This document shows, in pieces, positions 32,238 to 43,899 of a stretch of DNA of 64,000 bases; positions within the stretch are counted from its first letter, which is position 1, and the number at the start of each line of letters is the position of its first letter. The stretch is from Phyllostachys edulis (taxonomy: Eukaryota; Streptophyta; Magnoliopsida; Poales; Poaceae). Location of the stretch: positions 106,778,999 through 106,842,998 of the forward strand of contig CM070562.1 in assembly GCA_036346405.1 (NCBI GenBank), read 5' to 3'. The notes under the pieces are model-generated. The model had not been told where the DNA came from and did not search any database. It saw only the letters and a list, made by a program, of their open reading frames with translations. The position numbers were made by a program, and so were the translations under genes.

Positions 32238-32730
32238 TGTTAGGATTAGTTTTGTTTTGGTAGTTTTAAGTTTTAGTTCTTGTGTCTGTTTCGTATTAGG
32301 AAGTGTTTTCAAGTCTGGTTTTTTAATAAGAGTCCGAGTAGTAATAGAGTCTGCAGCCTGGAGCCTTTATAAGGCTGAGCAGTCCTGTAAAGTTTTGAAG
32401 AGTTGTGGAGAATAAATTAAAAAAAAACAGAAAGAGGAGCGTGCTCCCGAAAACCAATCTGTGCTCTCGGCGTTTTCGTTTGTTGTTTCGACAGTTTGCT
32501 TCTCCAGCAAGAAAGAAGGCCAAAGCTCGTGCTATCTAGAGGAACCAGGAGACAAACCGAAGAAAGGAGCAACTTCACGTGAAGAGACTTCAGAGAAAAG
32601 AGAAGCTGCTACATCATCATCACATGAAGACATAAAGGACGAAGGGACAGTGGGTCCCACGGGAGGTGCTACTACAAGAAAGTGACAGCCGAAGCGTAAC
32701 AGTGCAAGGATCAAAAGGAAAATTCTAACA
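32238..32730 (+). repeat. 3' LTR of the copia element
   Basis: Starts TGTTAGGATTAGTT, ends TTCTAACA, and the CACAT duplication follows. Differences from the 5' copy are few and mostly single bases. Confidence 0.92.
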
Positions 32731-32735
32731 CACAT

Positions 32736-35700
32736 TTTTGTTTTAGAACTGTAAATACTGAGGAGATTCTCCTATTCATAGGTTTGCTTACATTGGCTTA
32801 TTTGTATCTCAACAATGATCTGGTCATCAGCACTCCCAAATTCCCAATGCAGACATAGTTTTGCAATGCCTATTGCTTGCCATGTCACATAGAAACAACA
32901 CAAGACAAACACATCAAAGCCGTGAACAATAAGAGGTCGATCTTGAAGCAGAATTGGACAGAGATCGATCATAAGGAAGTACTGATCTCTCTTTTCCGAG
33001 AGCAGAGAAGTAATCTCTCTCGCTCTCTCGCCCAGCTGCCCATGTGATTCACTTATTCTCCATTATTGTTCCCAATTTGCTATGATCTCCACGAGTACAC
33101 GTCTTTATCGATTCACAAAAGAGAGGAGCATCCAGATATCAGCAGTTTCTGTGGCTCTGAGAGATCGTAGGAATTTTGTAGCCAGTAACTTTCAAGCGGA
33201 GATTCAGATATAGCTGGGGATTCGCTAATCTTTGTCCTAGAACAGATAAGATCCTTCATGCTTATCACTGTTGTTGGATGCCATACATCAACAACCACAT
33301 CACACTTACAAGCATGTGCTCTTATTCTTGTTTTGTCACTGTTGTCATGCCTGATCATTGTACTGTCGTTGCCTGGCTTATTTGTGCAGCCTATTGACTT
33401 GATCTCTGGATCAATTAAATAAGTGATGCTCGGTGATTAAGGGAATAATTCATAAATACCCCCGTAAGTTAACTGCCTTCCCAATTTGCTCCCGTATCTT
33501 ATTTTCATTTTACTTTGTCTCTTATAAGTTAAGTTGTCGTGCAAACGCCCCCAAGACGCAAGCTAGCACTATTTATCGTGGTTTTTATTGCCTTCGGCAC
33601 TTGTTTATGTACTTGTAACGAATATCTAATCAATAAGTTACAGTCATAATCAATGCTTAATAATTAAGAGCTAATCAATTAGTTACATATTTTGTTATAA
33701 AAGGTTGATTAAACTTTTTAAGGAGAAATCGCCTTTTGTTCTGTAAACATGACTTTCATTGGTCTTCTTTGGCACTCTTTGTAGATTGGGGAAAATATTT
33801 CCATGGGGTCATTCCTATGATGCGGCGAGTTCAAAGCCGTTCGGTCTAACACTATAGCGCGAACAAACAGTTGTGAATCATGACCCCATGTGAGGACCGG
33901 CCTCATGTAATTTCAGCAATTTACTGGGTCGATTAGTTCCGTAGTATATTTTATTGACAAGTCCTATACTAACTTTTCTCACCCAAAAATGGAGCTTATA
34001 CCAACTTCTCACCCTAAAATGGAGCTGCCTTTTATATGTACCTGCTTACTTCTGAACGAACCATGAAGCAACCCACAATTTGCAGGCAGAGGAGGGGGGT
34101 GTTGAACGAGAAAGATGCACGCAGTGTCGTCCTCTTGATTGCATCATGATAAGCAGAAACATCACATTGTTAACAATTAACACAAGCATTCAGCTGCGCA
34201 GACACACAAGAGATCGAAGTTTCTTTGGGGCTAGTTTTTGTCAATTTGTGCATTGTGCATGCATGTGTGTTCGACTGTTCGTGGTCCAGAGAGTGAGAGA
34301 GAAGCAATATCTGGTCGATCCAAACACGTGCCTTTCTAATCCTTCTGTTCTTTTGCTCCTGTGTGTTAGCTAAGTGTCGCGATCAGGAGAAAGATGGCAC
34401 TGATGGCTTAATTAACTAAAAATTAAGGGAGGAAACCCAAAATTGTGCCTGGTTCCTGTCGTTAATCGAGAGCTATTTAGTCATTTCTCATTTGAGAAAA
34501 GAATAAATAGAAAAGAAAAAAAATGTGGGGCCCACCTGTTATTGAGATGGGGGAGGATAAGGTTGGAGACATTGTCTCCAACCCTAACCGAGCGAGCGTG
34601 CGGCTTGGGAGCTTGGTCTTTGGCCTGGCGGCGGCTCGTGCGACGCGGGTGATGTGGGCGGCTCGGGCGTGTTGCGCGCGGTGTAGCTCCTCTCCTCCTC
34701 CTCCTCTTCAAAGGCTGGGCTCCTATGGTCTTTTCTTGGAACCCGAAAAATCTTGTGAGCTTTTTCCCTAAATTTGGTTCTTCTTCTCCTCCCGATTGGG
34801 TTTTGGCTTAGGGCTCTTGGACCTTCCGCGCCGCCGTGCTTGCCTCGGTGCCGTCGGAGCTGAGCTCCAAACCTCCATGTTGTGGGCATTCGACTTGTTT
34901 CATCATTGCGCCATTTCCTCTGTGGGTGTTCGGTTTGGGAACCGGGATCTTGTGCATTTGGGGTTTCGGTTTTTGCCGGCTGTTGGCTTGATCTCGGAGA
35001 GGAAGAAGAACTTCGGTTCGGTTTTTCTTTGGTGACTTGGTGCTCCTTAGTGCTTTCGACCGGGGCATCTTGTTCTTGTGCGGCATCTCTGTATCTCAAC
35101 TTCGTGATTTTGTGTGTCCTGAAATTGTGAATTGGTATTGTATCTCTGACAACCTCGTCTGTTCTTGGCACAGTGGGGCGATTGGTTTTCTGAGACAGCG
35201 CGATTCGCATGCCTTGCCCGGTTTACTGCCTGGTGGTTTTGAGTGCCGCCAACTTCGTGAGTATTACTGTTTTCAATTTTTGCATTACTTTTGCATATGT
35301 GCTGTGCTAGTAGAAGTTTCAAATTGAGTCAATTTGATTAACTTTAGTATTGGAAGATGTTGCAAAGTGGTGTTGGGGGCTCGGTTTAAATGATCGATGA
35401 TGAATTGATGTCAAAAATGAAATTGAATGTGACATTGAGTATAGATTATATCTTGAGCTGTCAGATCACTTGATGTATTCTATTGTTTTGAGCAAATTGC
35501 CTGATGTTGGGGATGCCCGATCTTCATGACGTAGGATCGATGATAACTTTGGATCCGTGCAACCTGACAAACCGATGACGCCAACCACTGTCAAAACAGC
35601 AACCTGCGACAAAAGAATTCGCCGAACCACACGCTCGTGATCTCATCTACCTGACCACACAAAGCAGACGTGTCGTTGCTCCTGCAAAACACAGGGAATC

Positions 35701-36002
35701 ACAAGAACAACGGGGTTGAGAACGCCCAATTCCCCTTTAGGTTACACTGTGTATCAAATCCTAGAAAGAACAAGCGTATAACTCTCTCTTAAAATAATAG
35801 ATTTATATTCGTGGTAGTCCCAAAAAGTCACGAATGCAAGAAATATATAGTACCCAGGGCGACTTGACAATGATACGAGATGGAACCGAAACAAACTCAT
35901 ACCTTAAGTTCGGACTAAAAAAAATAGCAACCTCCTAATTTATCTCAGCCCTGTTCTGATTCCCGTACGAGAAGCGTCTGCAACCAATCTACATCATGTT
36001 GG
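32736..36002. other. Intergenic stretch, no supported gene
   Basis: The first part should be the displaced downstream flank of the GH28 gene. The segment 34520-35260 is GC-richer, has several open frames on both strands and an exon-like end (CTTCGTGAGTATT near 35254), so it could be an untranslated leader or a captured gene piece. No protein domain is recognisable. The rest is AT-rich with nothing identifiable. Confidence 0.4.
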
Positions 36003-36821
36003 TCAAGGCCACGAGTACAGCCCATGCTTGGCTCGGTAACGTACCCAGGCTCGTAAGTCATGAAGCTTTTCTTGGGTTGCATGATCTCCTTTTTTTTTGC
36101 GCATGCACAGCATGTATGTTGTGATACCCATGGTACATGGATGATTGCCTTGGTTGTTATATGCACGTGCATGTATGTTGTGACACCCATGACGTGCCTG
36201 TATGTATTCTTTGCTTTGGTGGTTGACTCGTGATGCATTCCATCTTTGAAGTAGAACCACGTCTGCCTCACGCAATTTCTTCTTTTCTCCCTTCGTATGG
36301 TAGTAGCTCTCCATGTTTTCCTTCCTGCAGCAGCAAGGAAAGTCTTGTACAGTACTTCCTTCTCGGTTGCTCTTGGCCTCCAATGGTTCTATATATGTAA
36401 AACGGCACACACACAACATAGAACTATTAGGTAGTAACATATTCTCATTAGAATCAAGATTAAAATTATTTAAGAGTAAGTTCACCTGCTGATTAATTAA
36501 TTTAGCCTTTGCTCGTGTAATCGGTCCAATCGGGATGTCCTCATCATCCTTCCCCTTTTGAAAATGAGTCATCCTCGACTCTGATTGTTCGGGTGCACAA
36601 GATGAATCCAATTGCTCCTTCCGCGGCTGAACTTCGAATATAAGCAATGATATATGTATTCCTTCAGGGCCTTCGAAGCGCATCTTCATTTTAGGCTTGT
36701 ACAAATCATATATACGACTACATATAATTAAATAAAATAGTAGTAGCTCTGTGTCTCTAAGTATGATAATTAAAGACCGAATTAAATTAGAGTTCACCTG
36801 GTAATATTTAATGCGGCTCAA
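36003..36821 (-). pseudogene. Possible retrotransposon polyprotein tail
   Basis: A 272-residue open frame whose central words IPIGPITRAKAKLINQQVN and LLPNSSMLCV resemble the 'GPITRARAK' tail seen after integrase in some grass gypsy polyproteins. The rest of the frame is not recognisable, and no neighbouring pol domain is visible. The second half overlaps a short tandem repeat with GCATGTATGTTGTGA (36112 and 36168). I infer a remnant, not a host gene. Confidence 0.35.
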
Positions 36822-37573
36822 TAATTCTTTCCAGTCAAATAATATATTTAACTGAAAAGTACTAAGTGTGTCTGTATCTGTATCATCGCCTCATCCTGTT
36901 ATACCTGCTGTTCCTGTAGCTCTTTCAATCAATATATTCTGTTCTTTGTGATTATTTTTCGGTCATTGTTTTACATACTTGTTAATGGTATATTGTTGAA
37001 GGGGATTTTTACTTGTTGCCCAGCAAAGTTAAATCTGGTGATTTGTTTGAAACTTAACTGATTAGAATAGCAAGTTTTTTTTATTTTTGAGCTCAAGGCC
37101 TAATCTACAATTGTCATATTCAATTTATGATTAAAATTTGACATTAATGTTGTGAAGGCCAAGATTATATCTTGAGCAATTCGACATCTGAGAGCAATAA
37201 ACAAAATATTAAATTTGAGTATTATGCTAATTTTTATTGTCTACATGTTCTATGTTTTGAGTATATTACCATGTTTAAATGACATGGAGGATTTACACGC
37301 TTATATGGTAATTTTATCATTTAAATACCACTGAAAATATGATTTAATTATCATTAATACTGTTGGAACTAATTCTGAATATTTGCTAAAACCACCGTAG
37401 TTCGCACCTGTTAAGCACGGTTTATCAGTTGTCGCTTTTCAGTTTGCTCCACGCCCACCATTTTGCCATGGATCTCTCTGCGCGCTGCATGATTGGTAGA
37501 CAAGTAATTTTCGACACCGGGTGGACTCTATCTGTAACTTAGGAGATCTGATCAATAATTTGGTGCTAATCGT
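36822..37573. other. AT-rich intergenic stretch
   Basis: No gene, long repeat or recognisable element end seen. Confidence 0.5.
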
Positions 37574-37805
37574 CAGCGGCGGAGCTTGACAAAAGATCAA
37601 GCGGGGACCACCCGTAAAGATGAAACACCAACATTGAAAAACTAAGCTTTGAACTTGCAAGTTGATAGACTAGAGGGGGCAAAATTAATAATTTTTTAGC
37701 CTAGTATGTAGTATAAGCTATTAGCTTCTTAACTATGTATATAGAGATAACAAAATGGAAGGGGAGCCACGGCCCAGGTTGGTCTACACATGAAGCTCCG
37801 CCATG
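37574..37805. mobile_element. Short nonautonomous hAT element
   Basis: A 232 bp element with ends CAGCGGCGGAGCTT and, inverted, CATGGCGGAGCTT. The flanking 8 bp are CTAATCGT and CTAATTAT (6 of 8 identical, first five exact). The ends resemble those of the two larger hAT copies at 41.8 and 62.7 kb. It has no coding capacity. Confidence 0.65.
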
Positions 37806-38402
37806 CTAATTATGCACGGGAAACAAAGGGCAACGACGAAACATTATCTGACAGTGACTAATCGTTATTGTTATCTTACTAGTTGATAATTAAGCTGGTG
37901 ACCACCATGATAGTAGTGCCCTACACATATTGAACTGGAGTAGTATTGTGTTGATATTCAGGGTGACCAGGCCGGAGAAACCCTACAACCCAAAGGCCGT
38001 ACACGCCTCTTACTAGTTGATGCATGGATGCAGGAGTGTGCCTTCTGTGTAAAACGTAGTAGGTATTGTTGTGCTAGTGTGAACTAGTGCTTGTTTGTTC
38101 CATGTTGCGTGCAGCCCATGGGGGCGCTGGAGGTCATAGGTTCGTGGCAGGAGATGGAGGAGGCAGCTCAAGCTGGGGAAGAGAGGGTATCTATACTATT
38201 TTGAAAATGTTGTAATGGAATATTCTTTCGGAGTGGTAGTGTTATTTTTCAGAATTTTGACTCTTTGCATTTTGAAATCAAATGTGTTTGCGGATATATT
38301 TTTTCTAAATACACAACTTTGGAGTGTTATTGAACTAATTTTGCCTTAATTATTTTTTTAGCAGTGATGGCACTGCCGAAGAAAAGTACACTCTTTCCGT
38401 TG
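37806..38402. other. Intergenic, contains the partner of the 41 bp shared segment
   Basis: No supported gene. The 41 bases 38127-38167 are identical to 26426-26466 in the Reina-like element. They follow a splice-acceptor-like TGCGTGCAG, which hints at a former exon start, but no long frame supports this. Confidence 0.5.
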
Positions 38403-39033
38403 CGATTTTTTTAATTTGGTCCCGTGCTATCACTTTAATTGCAAAAATAGCTTCTTTAGCCTCAAAATTACAAATCTGGCCCCCTGTCGAGCGTGGAAGA
38501 ACTGGAGGCTGACATGTGGAACTTTCCGCTCTCAGGGAGCGTGGAACGACAATGCCAGGCGCGAAAAACGGGCGGGCGTGGGAACCAGCGGCGCGGCACG
38601 GAATGTCGTGGGTTTCGGCCGCCTCGCGCCACCGAGCGCGCGGCTTCGCCGATCGATTTACCAGATCGAACGCAGAAGATGCCTGAAATTTTCTAGCGTT
38701 CTCAGCATGATGCATGCATGCATTAAATGCATGGAATTTTCTAGTGTTCTCTCTGATGCATTCATCTTCGCTCGATGGATGCAGCATGCCCTTGTCGCGC
38801 TCCGGTACTGCGGAAGGCAGCCAGTGAGCTACCATGCTCTGATGGCGCAGGCCGCCTGGCTGCCACCTTCCGCGCCGCCTCGCCTGCCACACAAGACCGG
38901 CTGCTCAAGACTTCGAGCGTGGGAAATGCCACGGTCGGCCCTTCGCGCTTCGGCAGGAGCCGGGCCAGAAATTTAATGTTAAAAAAGTTATTTTTATAAT
39001 TAAGATAGCAGCACGGGACCAAAGTAAAAAAAA
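38403..39033. mobile_element. Small foldback or MULE-like element with about 75 bp inverted arms
   Basis: The left arm (38403-38485) and right arm (38963-39033) are inverted, imperfect copies sharing TTTGGTCCCGTGCT, then TCTGGCCC. The GC-rich centre contains a repeated phrase with TTTTCTAG and TTCTC around 38688 and 38737 and open frames on both strands that I regard as fortuitous. No clear 9 bp target duplication was found. Confidence 0.55.
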
Positions 39034-39539
39034 ATTCCTCCGAGCTTGGCTCACATACTAGTGCTCCATGCTCCACTATTCCATTCGTGTACCGTGTATG
39101 ACAGGACTTTACACTTTCTCACTCAGGCCCTCCGAAAGTTGATACGTTATTATCAAAGATAGACAGAAGGCACTAATGATGTCTTTTCAAGTTTTACTTG
39201 AACTGTTGCAAGGCAAAGAATCAAACCCAGGATAGACAGTGGTATCAAGCAACACAATGAATTATCGTATATTTGATCTTGCTATATGACACATGCTCGA
39301 AAATGATGTGCTTTTGTCTGTATGGCCAGTTGCCGATGAATATGCACGACTGGTATATGTCGGCTTTTACCAAAGCGTTTGCACATGAAATAGACGTGCG
39401 TAGCCCTCTTTGCATGCGTGGGCAGACCATATCCATCAAATTAAGTACAACTTCTCTACAACACTCATATAATTTTTTTGGCAGATACAACACGTTTTTA
39501 ACCCGTACTTACAAATATGACCACACACGAGCTGTATTT
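39034..39539. other. Intergenic stretch
   Basis: No supported gene. It ends in GC-rich sequence with CCGTACGGCC-like palindromes that begin the next repeat. Confidence 0.4.
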
Positions 39540-40200
39540 GCACATATAGCACTATTGCCGTACGGCCGCTGTGCGGCAACATCTCTCCGTGTGCCACGTC
39601 GGCCCGTTGCCTCACGGTCGCCGTGCGGTAACGCACCCGCCGCCGCAATATGGCACTGTAGCATTTTTTTTACTTCCTTTTCTTTTTCTTTTTAAAAAAT
39701 CATTTATGCATACTTTTTGTATGAATTTTTAAATATAGCAAATGAGCTTCAAAAATTATGTTTTTTTTGTGAAGCCTCTTGACACATTGTACTTGTCTGT
39801 GTAATTTTTTCAAAATTTTATACATTCTGATTTTTTCTTGAAAATTCGTTTAAGTATACTGTTGGTAGGAATATTGTAATATAGAAAATGAGGTCCAAAT
39901 ATTACGATTTTTTAAAGGCTCTTTACACAGTGGACTTAATTGTGTAATGTTTTCTAGAATTTCATATGTTCTGAAAACGTCTCAAAAATTAAGGGTTTAG
40001 GTTTCGGAAATTAGGGTTTCATAATTTTATGTGACTTAGAATATGTGAAGTTTAGTACCACTCTAGGTGCAGCAGGATTGCTATAGCAGTAGTGATAGAA
40101 TTTGAACTCCTATAGTAGTATTAATCATATTACTATTATTTAGATTTTCGATATCATACTATTTTCTTTTACTCCGAGTAGAATTTCAACATACTATTTT
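39540..40200 (+). repeat. Dispersed repeat, copy alpha (single arm)
   Basis: Matches 59200-59790 in the same orientation over the CCGTGCGGTA region, the CTTTTTGTATGAATTTT stretch, the ACACAGTGGACTT phrase and the TTTGAACTCCTATAGTAGTA end. The right arm of the 59-61 kb element is an inverted copy. Unlike that locus, only one arm is present here. Confidence 0.75.
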
Positions 40201-40939
40201 CTTTCGCTCCAAAATTTTCAGTGTGCAAGATCGAAGCACAAAACCATCATCGATTATATGTATATTACATGTAGAAGTTCCAAAAGAAAAAAATGTTGGA
40301 ATTTTTCCTTGTTTGCTGTTACTGCTTCGCTCGAAAACCAGAGAACTCCGCTCGAGAGAAACTTCGTTCCAGAGATGCGTTCGACTTCTCTCCGTGCGAC
40401 CCGCTGGTCCTGTCCCTTTCTGGACGTGACTTGCACGAAGCGAAGTAGCGTCTTCTGGTCTCTGCTTGTCTTCGGCTGTTCTCCACGTGAGACGACACCT
40501 CCCGTGGGACCAGCTGGCCCCCACGACGTGATCCGACGTGACTTGTGTGGACCCTGTCCTGGTTCCTGTGCACGAAGCTCTCTGTTGTCCTACGCGCGAT
40601 GAATGAACTTATTTCTGGGAGCACCAACGTTGCCCTCTTTTTTGGTTTTTATGTATATTTATACTCAAAATTACATAGTTACAATTGGAAATCCGTATAA
40701 AAAACAGACTCACATTCCAACCACTACTATAACCAGAAACTCTAAAACGAAAACTAACAAAACATTACTAAAACGAGACTAACACTATAAAAAAAGTATA
40801 GAGTTCGTACTCGTAGCGATGCGCTTGTAATACTCGTAGCAATGCACCTGAAGAAATGAGCCGCCTTGTAGTTAATTTGTACGACTCTCATGGCCGGGTA
40901 GCAGCATGTCGATGTGAAGTACTTGCACCATACGTACTC
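40201..40939. other. Downstream flank of the DREB gene
   Basis: No supported gene. Open frames at 40186-40627 on both strands have no domain. It probably contains the 3' untranslated region and terminator of the minus-strand gene, but no polyadenylation signal can be fixed. Confidence 0.4.
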
Positions 40940-41620
40940 CTAGTATCTGAAGCACGAGTCTCTCGAGTCAAAGCTCCAAAGGGAAGCGCTTGCACCATGG
41001 CTACTCTCCTCCATGTCCTCGTCGCCCGGCGGCGGCGGTAGCTGCAAGAAGTCGTACGCACTGCTGCACCAGCAGGTCGGCGAGAAGAGCGGCGGCGGGT
41101 GCGCCATGACCGGGCGCCAGTCGATGCTGCCGTCAGCGCGCACGGCCGGCGCCACCACCTCACTGCTCCCAAAAACGTCGACGTCCATGTCGTGCGTCAC
41201 GAACTCCTTCGACAGCGTGGCCGGTGAGTCCACGTCCATGAGCGCCGCGGGCGCCTCCTGGGCCGTGACGGGGGCGCGGTTGGCGTGGGAGAGCGCGGCT
41301 GCCTGCACCTCTTGCGGGTCGCTGCTGCGTCCCCGGCCGGAGCAGGGCGGCGGAGAGTTCGGCAAGTTGAGGTCCGCGCCGGCGGCGCCGCGGCCGCGGA
41401 GGCAGACGAAGGCGGCGTCGAAGGCGCGCGCGGCCTTCTCGGGGTCGTCGTAGGAACCGAGCCAGATGCGCTCGCGGCTGTTGGGCAGCCGGATTTCCGA
41501 CACCCACTTGCCCCACTTGCGCCGCCGCACGCCCTTGTACTTCTTGCTCCCCCTACTACCACCACTGCCGCCCTCCATCTCCGGCGACGCCGCACCGCTC
41601 GCCGGCAACGACGACGACAT
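40940..41620 (-). CDS. AP2/ERF-domain transcription factor, DREB type
   Basis: An intact, intronless 226-residue protein. The AP2 domain spans residues about 27-86. It has the YKGVRRRKWGKWVSEIR strand region, RIWLGSYDDPEKAARAFDAA and the final LNLP. Valine at domain position 14 marks the DREB side of the family, and the NSRERIWLGSY wording resembles ERF016-019-type (group II) proteins. The C-terminal half is acidic and proline-rich and ends in LWSFDSRDSCFRY. It would bind DRE/GCC-type elements in the nucleus and regulate stress or developmental genes. The GC-rich codon use is typical of intronless grass genes. A TATA box lies 61 bases upstream, and a hAT insertion lies behind it. The exact paralogue cannot be named. 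Confidence 0.93.
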   Translation of the reverse strand: MSSSLPASGAASPEMEGGSGGSRGSKKYKGVRRRKWGKWVSEIRLPNSRERIWLGSYDDPEKAARAFDAAFVCLRGRGAAGADLNLPNSPPPCSGRGRSSDPQEVQAAALSHANRAPVTAQEAPAALMDVDSPATLSKEFVTHDMDVDVFGSSEVVAPAVRADGSIDWRPVMAHPPPLFSPTCWCSSAYDFLQLPPPPGDEDMEESSHGASASLWSFDSRDSCFRY

Positions 41621-41680
41621 GCCGCTGCGTTGGTTCGTTGGTGCACTGTATGCTGATCATCGTAGCAGGGTCGCGCGGCT

Positions 41681-41687
41681 ACTTATA
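41681..41687 (-). promoter_or_regulatory. TATA box of the DREB gene
   Basis: On minus the sequence reads CGTATAAGTAG, 61 bases before the start codon. Just upstream (about 41708-41714) the sequence GAGTCAACG contains the W-box core TTGAC on the opposite strand. Only about 160 bp separate the TATA box from the hAT insertion. Confidence 0.65.
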
Positions 41688-41844
41688 CGTCGCCGCGCGC
41701 GACGCGTTGACTCGGTATGGCGCGTCGGACGGCGACGTGTATGGTGTACCCGGCGGGTCGTCCGGCGGGCCGAGCCAATCAGCTACTTGGCCCGGGGTTG
41801 ATTGGGAGCGTGCGGAGATTCACTAATTCTAGAGCTGCTCGCTG

Positions 41845-42936
41845 GAGTTGCGGAGCTAGAAATTAGACGATGGGGATATACACTTTATACTCATAATTTT
41901 ATAGTTTATACAATAATTTCATAACATCATAAATCTAACACATATGTTCTAAATTTGTCAAAAGCACAATACCTTCTTGCTTGAGTTCCTCCTCTACCTT
42001 CTTGAGTCTCCTCCACCCCTGGACCCCTTCAGCCGGTGATGAAGAAGATGAAATATTATTTGCCTTCACTTCTCATTCCCGAAAAAAGAAAGAATGTTTC
42101 TATTCCTCTTCATGTCTCTATAATCTACATTGACATATCGTAACAATTAAACTCACATTCACGGATTTACATAACATATAACATGAACATGATAACAAAT
42201 TAACAATATATACAAAGATACTGACTACTAGATACCAATAAAGCAACAACCAATTTCAATGATTCACTGCTTCTGCTGCCCTAGGCTGCCTCCAAGTCTA
42301 AGTCCAAGCCACCAACCACCTTAATACCTTATAATTGAAAATCCAAATGACCAAATCCAATCGGTCACTCCAAGTCTCCAACTCCCAGCCCAAGGCTCCT
42401 TCCTTCGGTCCTTCCACCCGCCGTCGGTCGATTGTTGCTCGCCGCTTCCTCCGCTGTGGCCGCCTGCCGTCTTGCAAGGCTTACCGGCCGCCTCTCAAGG
42501 CTTCATGGCCGCCTCACCGCAGGCCAGTGCCGCTCCTCGTGGCGGCGTGGCGCGCGCAGACTGGCCTCCCTGCACAAGGCTGCTTCAAGCAGGCCGCCGC
42601 CTGCCTCCTACATCACAGACCGCCTCCCGGCCTCTCAGGTGGCCGCTGCCTCCCAACCTCCGCGTCACACGCCGGCTGTCGCTGGCGGCGCGCCACTGGG
42701 AGCAATGAAAGCAGAGCTGGGACCGGCGAAGGAGAGATTCAAATTAGGGTTGCGCCTTGGGGAGAGTAGATCGAGCCGCTGCGCGTCTTTGCCGCCGAGG
42801 AGTGGTCGCAGATTGGGCTTGGCAAGGCGCGCCGACGGGCTGGCTAAGCTTACCGATGAACTAATCCTTGGTTAGTTTTCATATTTTTGGGGGTGTTTGC
42901 ATACCCCAGATCCCACTCGATCCGCCCTACTACTGG
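41845..42936 (-). mobile_element. Nonautonomous hAT element, copy 1
   Basis: An inverted, diverged copy of the element at 62712-63744, alignable from end to end. Its left end GAGTTGCGGAGCTAG corresponds to CAGTGGCGGAGCTAG in copy 2. Flanks are GCTCGCTG (41837-41844) and GCTAGCTG (42937-42944), 7 of 8 identical. On minus, near 42110, it keeps an ATG followed by KRNRNILSFFGNEK, which resembles the start of a TTF-type hAT transposase. The GC-rich part (42380-42830) is open in several frames but has no known domain. Confidence 0.82.
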
Positions 42937-43399
42937 GCTAGCTGGTGGTTGGGGCCTTGAGTCGTCTTGGAGAAGGGTCTTTCCGTCTCTCACTCTCTTG
43001 TCTTATCTGGGACATTTCGTTTACGCTATAGCGTTTTGAGCCACCAAACGGGATAGGTCATAGGTACGGTTGCAGTCGGAGGAGGCGGCGGGGGCGGCTT
43101 CGAGTTGAGGCAGGTGGTGCAACCGCGTCTTGTGGTCGGGCAGAGGAGTAGAGAGGAAGAGGAGCTAAGGTGAGGCGGTGCACAAGAGCCGGAAGAGGAG
43201 CAGAGAGCGACGCATGGTGAGCACATCCTTAAGGTAATGACGCATCCTTAAGGTAATGACACAACTGAATGCCAATCTAATCCCGCAAAAAATATCTGTT
43301 TGAGAGATAGGCACTGAAAGGTTCAGAAAGTTCTAGAAAATAACTTGTGTACATAGATGTCAAGTTAGTTACAAGTAAAAGACTGAAATATGCATGTGT
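42937..43399. other. Short spacer with GC-rich segment
   Basis: No supported gene. A direct duplication of CATCCTTAAGGTAATGAC occurs at 43223-43240 and 43243-43260. Confidence 0.5.
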
Positions 43400-43751
43400 T
43401 TGCAAAAAGTTAGTTTGTATGGCTACTGAGGCATGTAAAACAGAGTACGGGTATAGGCTTGCCCTTCAGGCCAATGATGATTTAACTGATCAGCTAGCCG
43501 CTATTAACTTATCTTGACAACTCCCTCCTGAACCCAACAAATACAGCACTGGAAAGGAGACATTTGTGGGTGAGAGTAATACGCTAGTGTTTGGAGATCC
43601 TGCAAAGAAAACTTCTAGAGGCCGTCCAAGAAACTCAACAAGAATACAACCATCCGCTTTTGATAATGACAAAACTATGGAGAAAAAGAAGGCAAAGAAA
43701 ATGACGAAGCAGCTAATTCAAGACTCTAGCCAAAAACAAAAAGACTCCTAA
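43400..43751 (+). pseudogene. FAR1/MULE-type protein C-terminal remnant
   Basis: The plus-strand frame reads EYGYRLALQANDDLTDQLAA, one stop, then TFVGESNTLVFGDPAKKTSRGRPRNS and a lysine-rich end at the stop 43749. A helical segment followed by a 'DP..KTKGRPR'-like basic tail is the usual C-terminus of FAR1-related and MULE transposase proteins. The upstream transposase core is absent. It is a fragment. Confidence 0.5.
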
Positions 43752-43899
43752 AAAGGAAACTATTTTGATTGCTATTGTTGATACACATTGCTTTGTGATG
43801 ATATTTTTCATGTTGTATGCTATAGTGTAACCTTGTGTTAATCTTGTGGATAATGTCCTGTCAGCGAACCTTTTATGAATCTCCTGAAAAAATATGTGT

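Larger units (their letters stand above)
29761..32730 (+). mobile_element. Deletion-derived Ty1/copia element downstream of the GH28 stop codon
   Basis: Two LTRs of 492 and 493 bp (start TGTTAGGATTA, end TTCTAACA, mutated to TTCTAATA in the 5' copy) are flanked by a perfect CACAT target duplication (29756-29760, 32731-32735). The interior keeps the primer site, gag with two zinc knuckles and the protease. Integrase, RT and RNase H are gone. In their place is about 500 bp of sequence I cannot assign, ending in a polypurine tract. The LTRs look very similar over their length, suggesting a fairly recent insertion. Same orientation as the GH28 gene. Confidence 0.93.

Noticed and set aside
34584..35210. 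208-residue minus-strand frame and overlapping plus frames
   Set aside because: Basic low-complexity composition, no domain, open on both strands; kept only as an unassigned GC-rich stretch.
38350..39076. Frames of 104-186 residues inside the foldback element
   Set aside because: They overlap on both strands across inverted arms; the minus frame's first part is simply the arm sequence.
41013..41656. Plus-strand and other-frame ORFs over the DREB gene
   Set aside because: Shadows of the AP2/ERF coding sequence caused by high GC.
43566..43672. Overlapping frame opposite the FAR1-type tail
   Set aside because: The plus-strand reading matches the expected helix plus basic tail; the opposite frame has no recognisable content.
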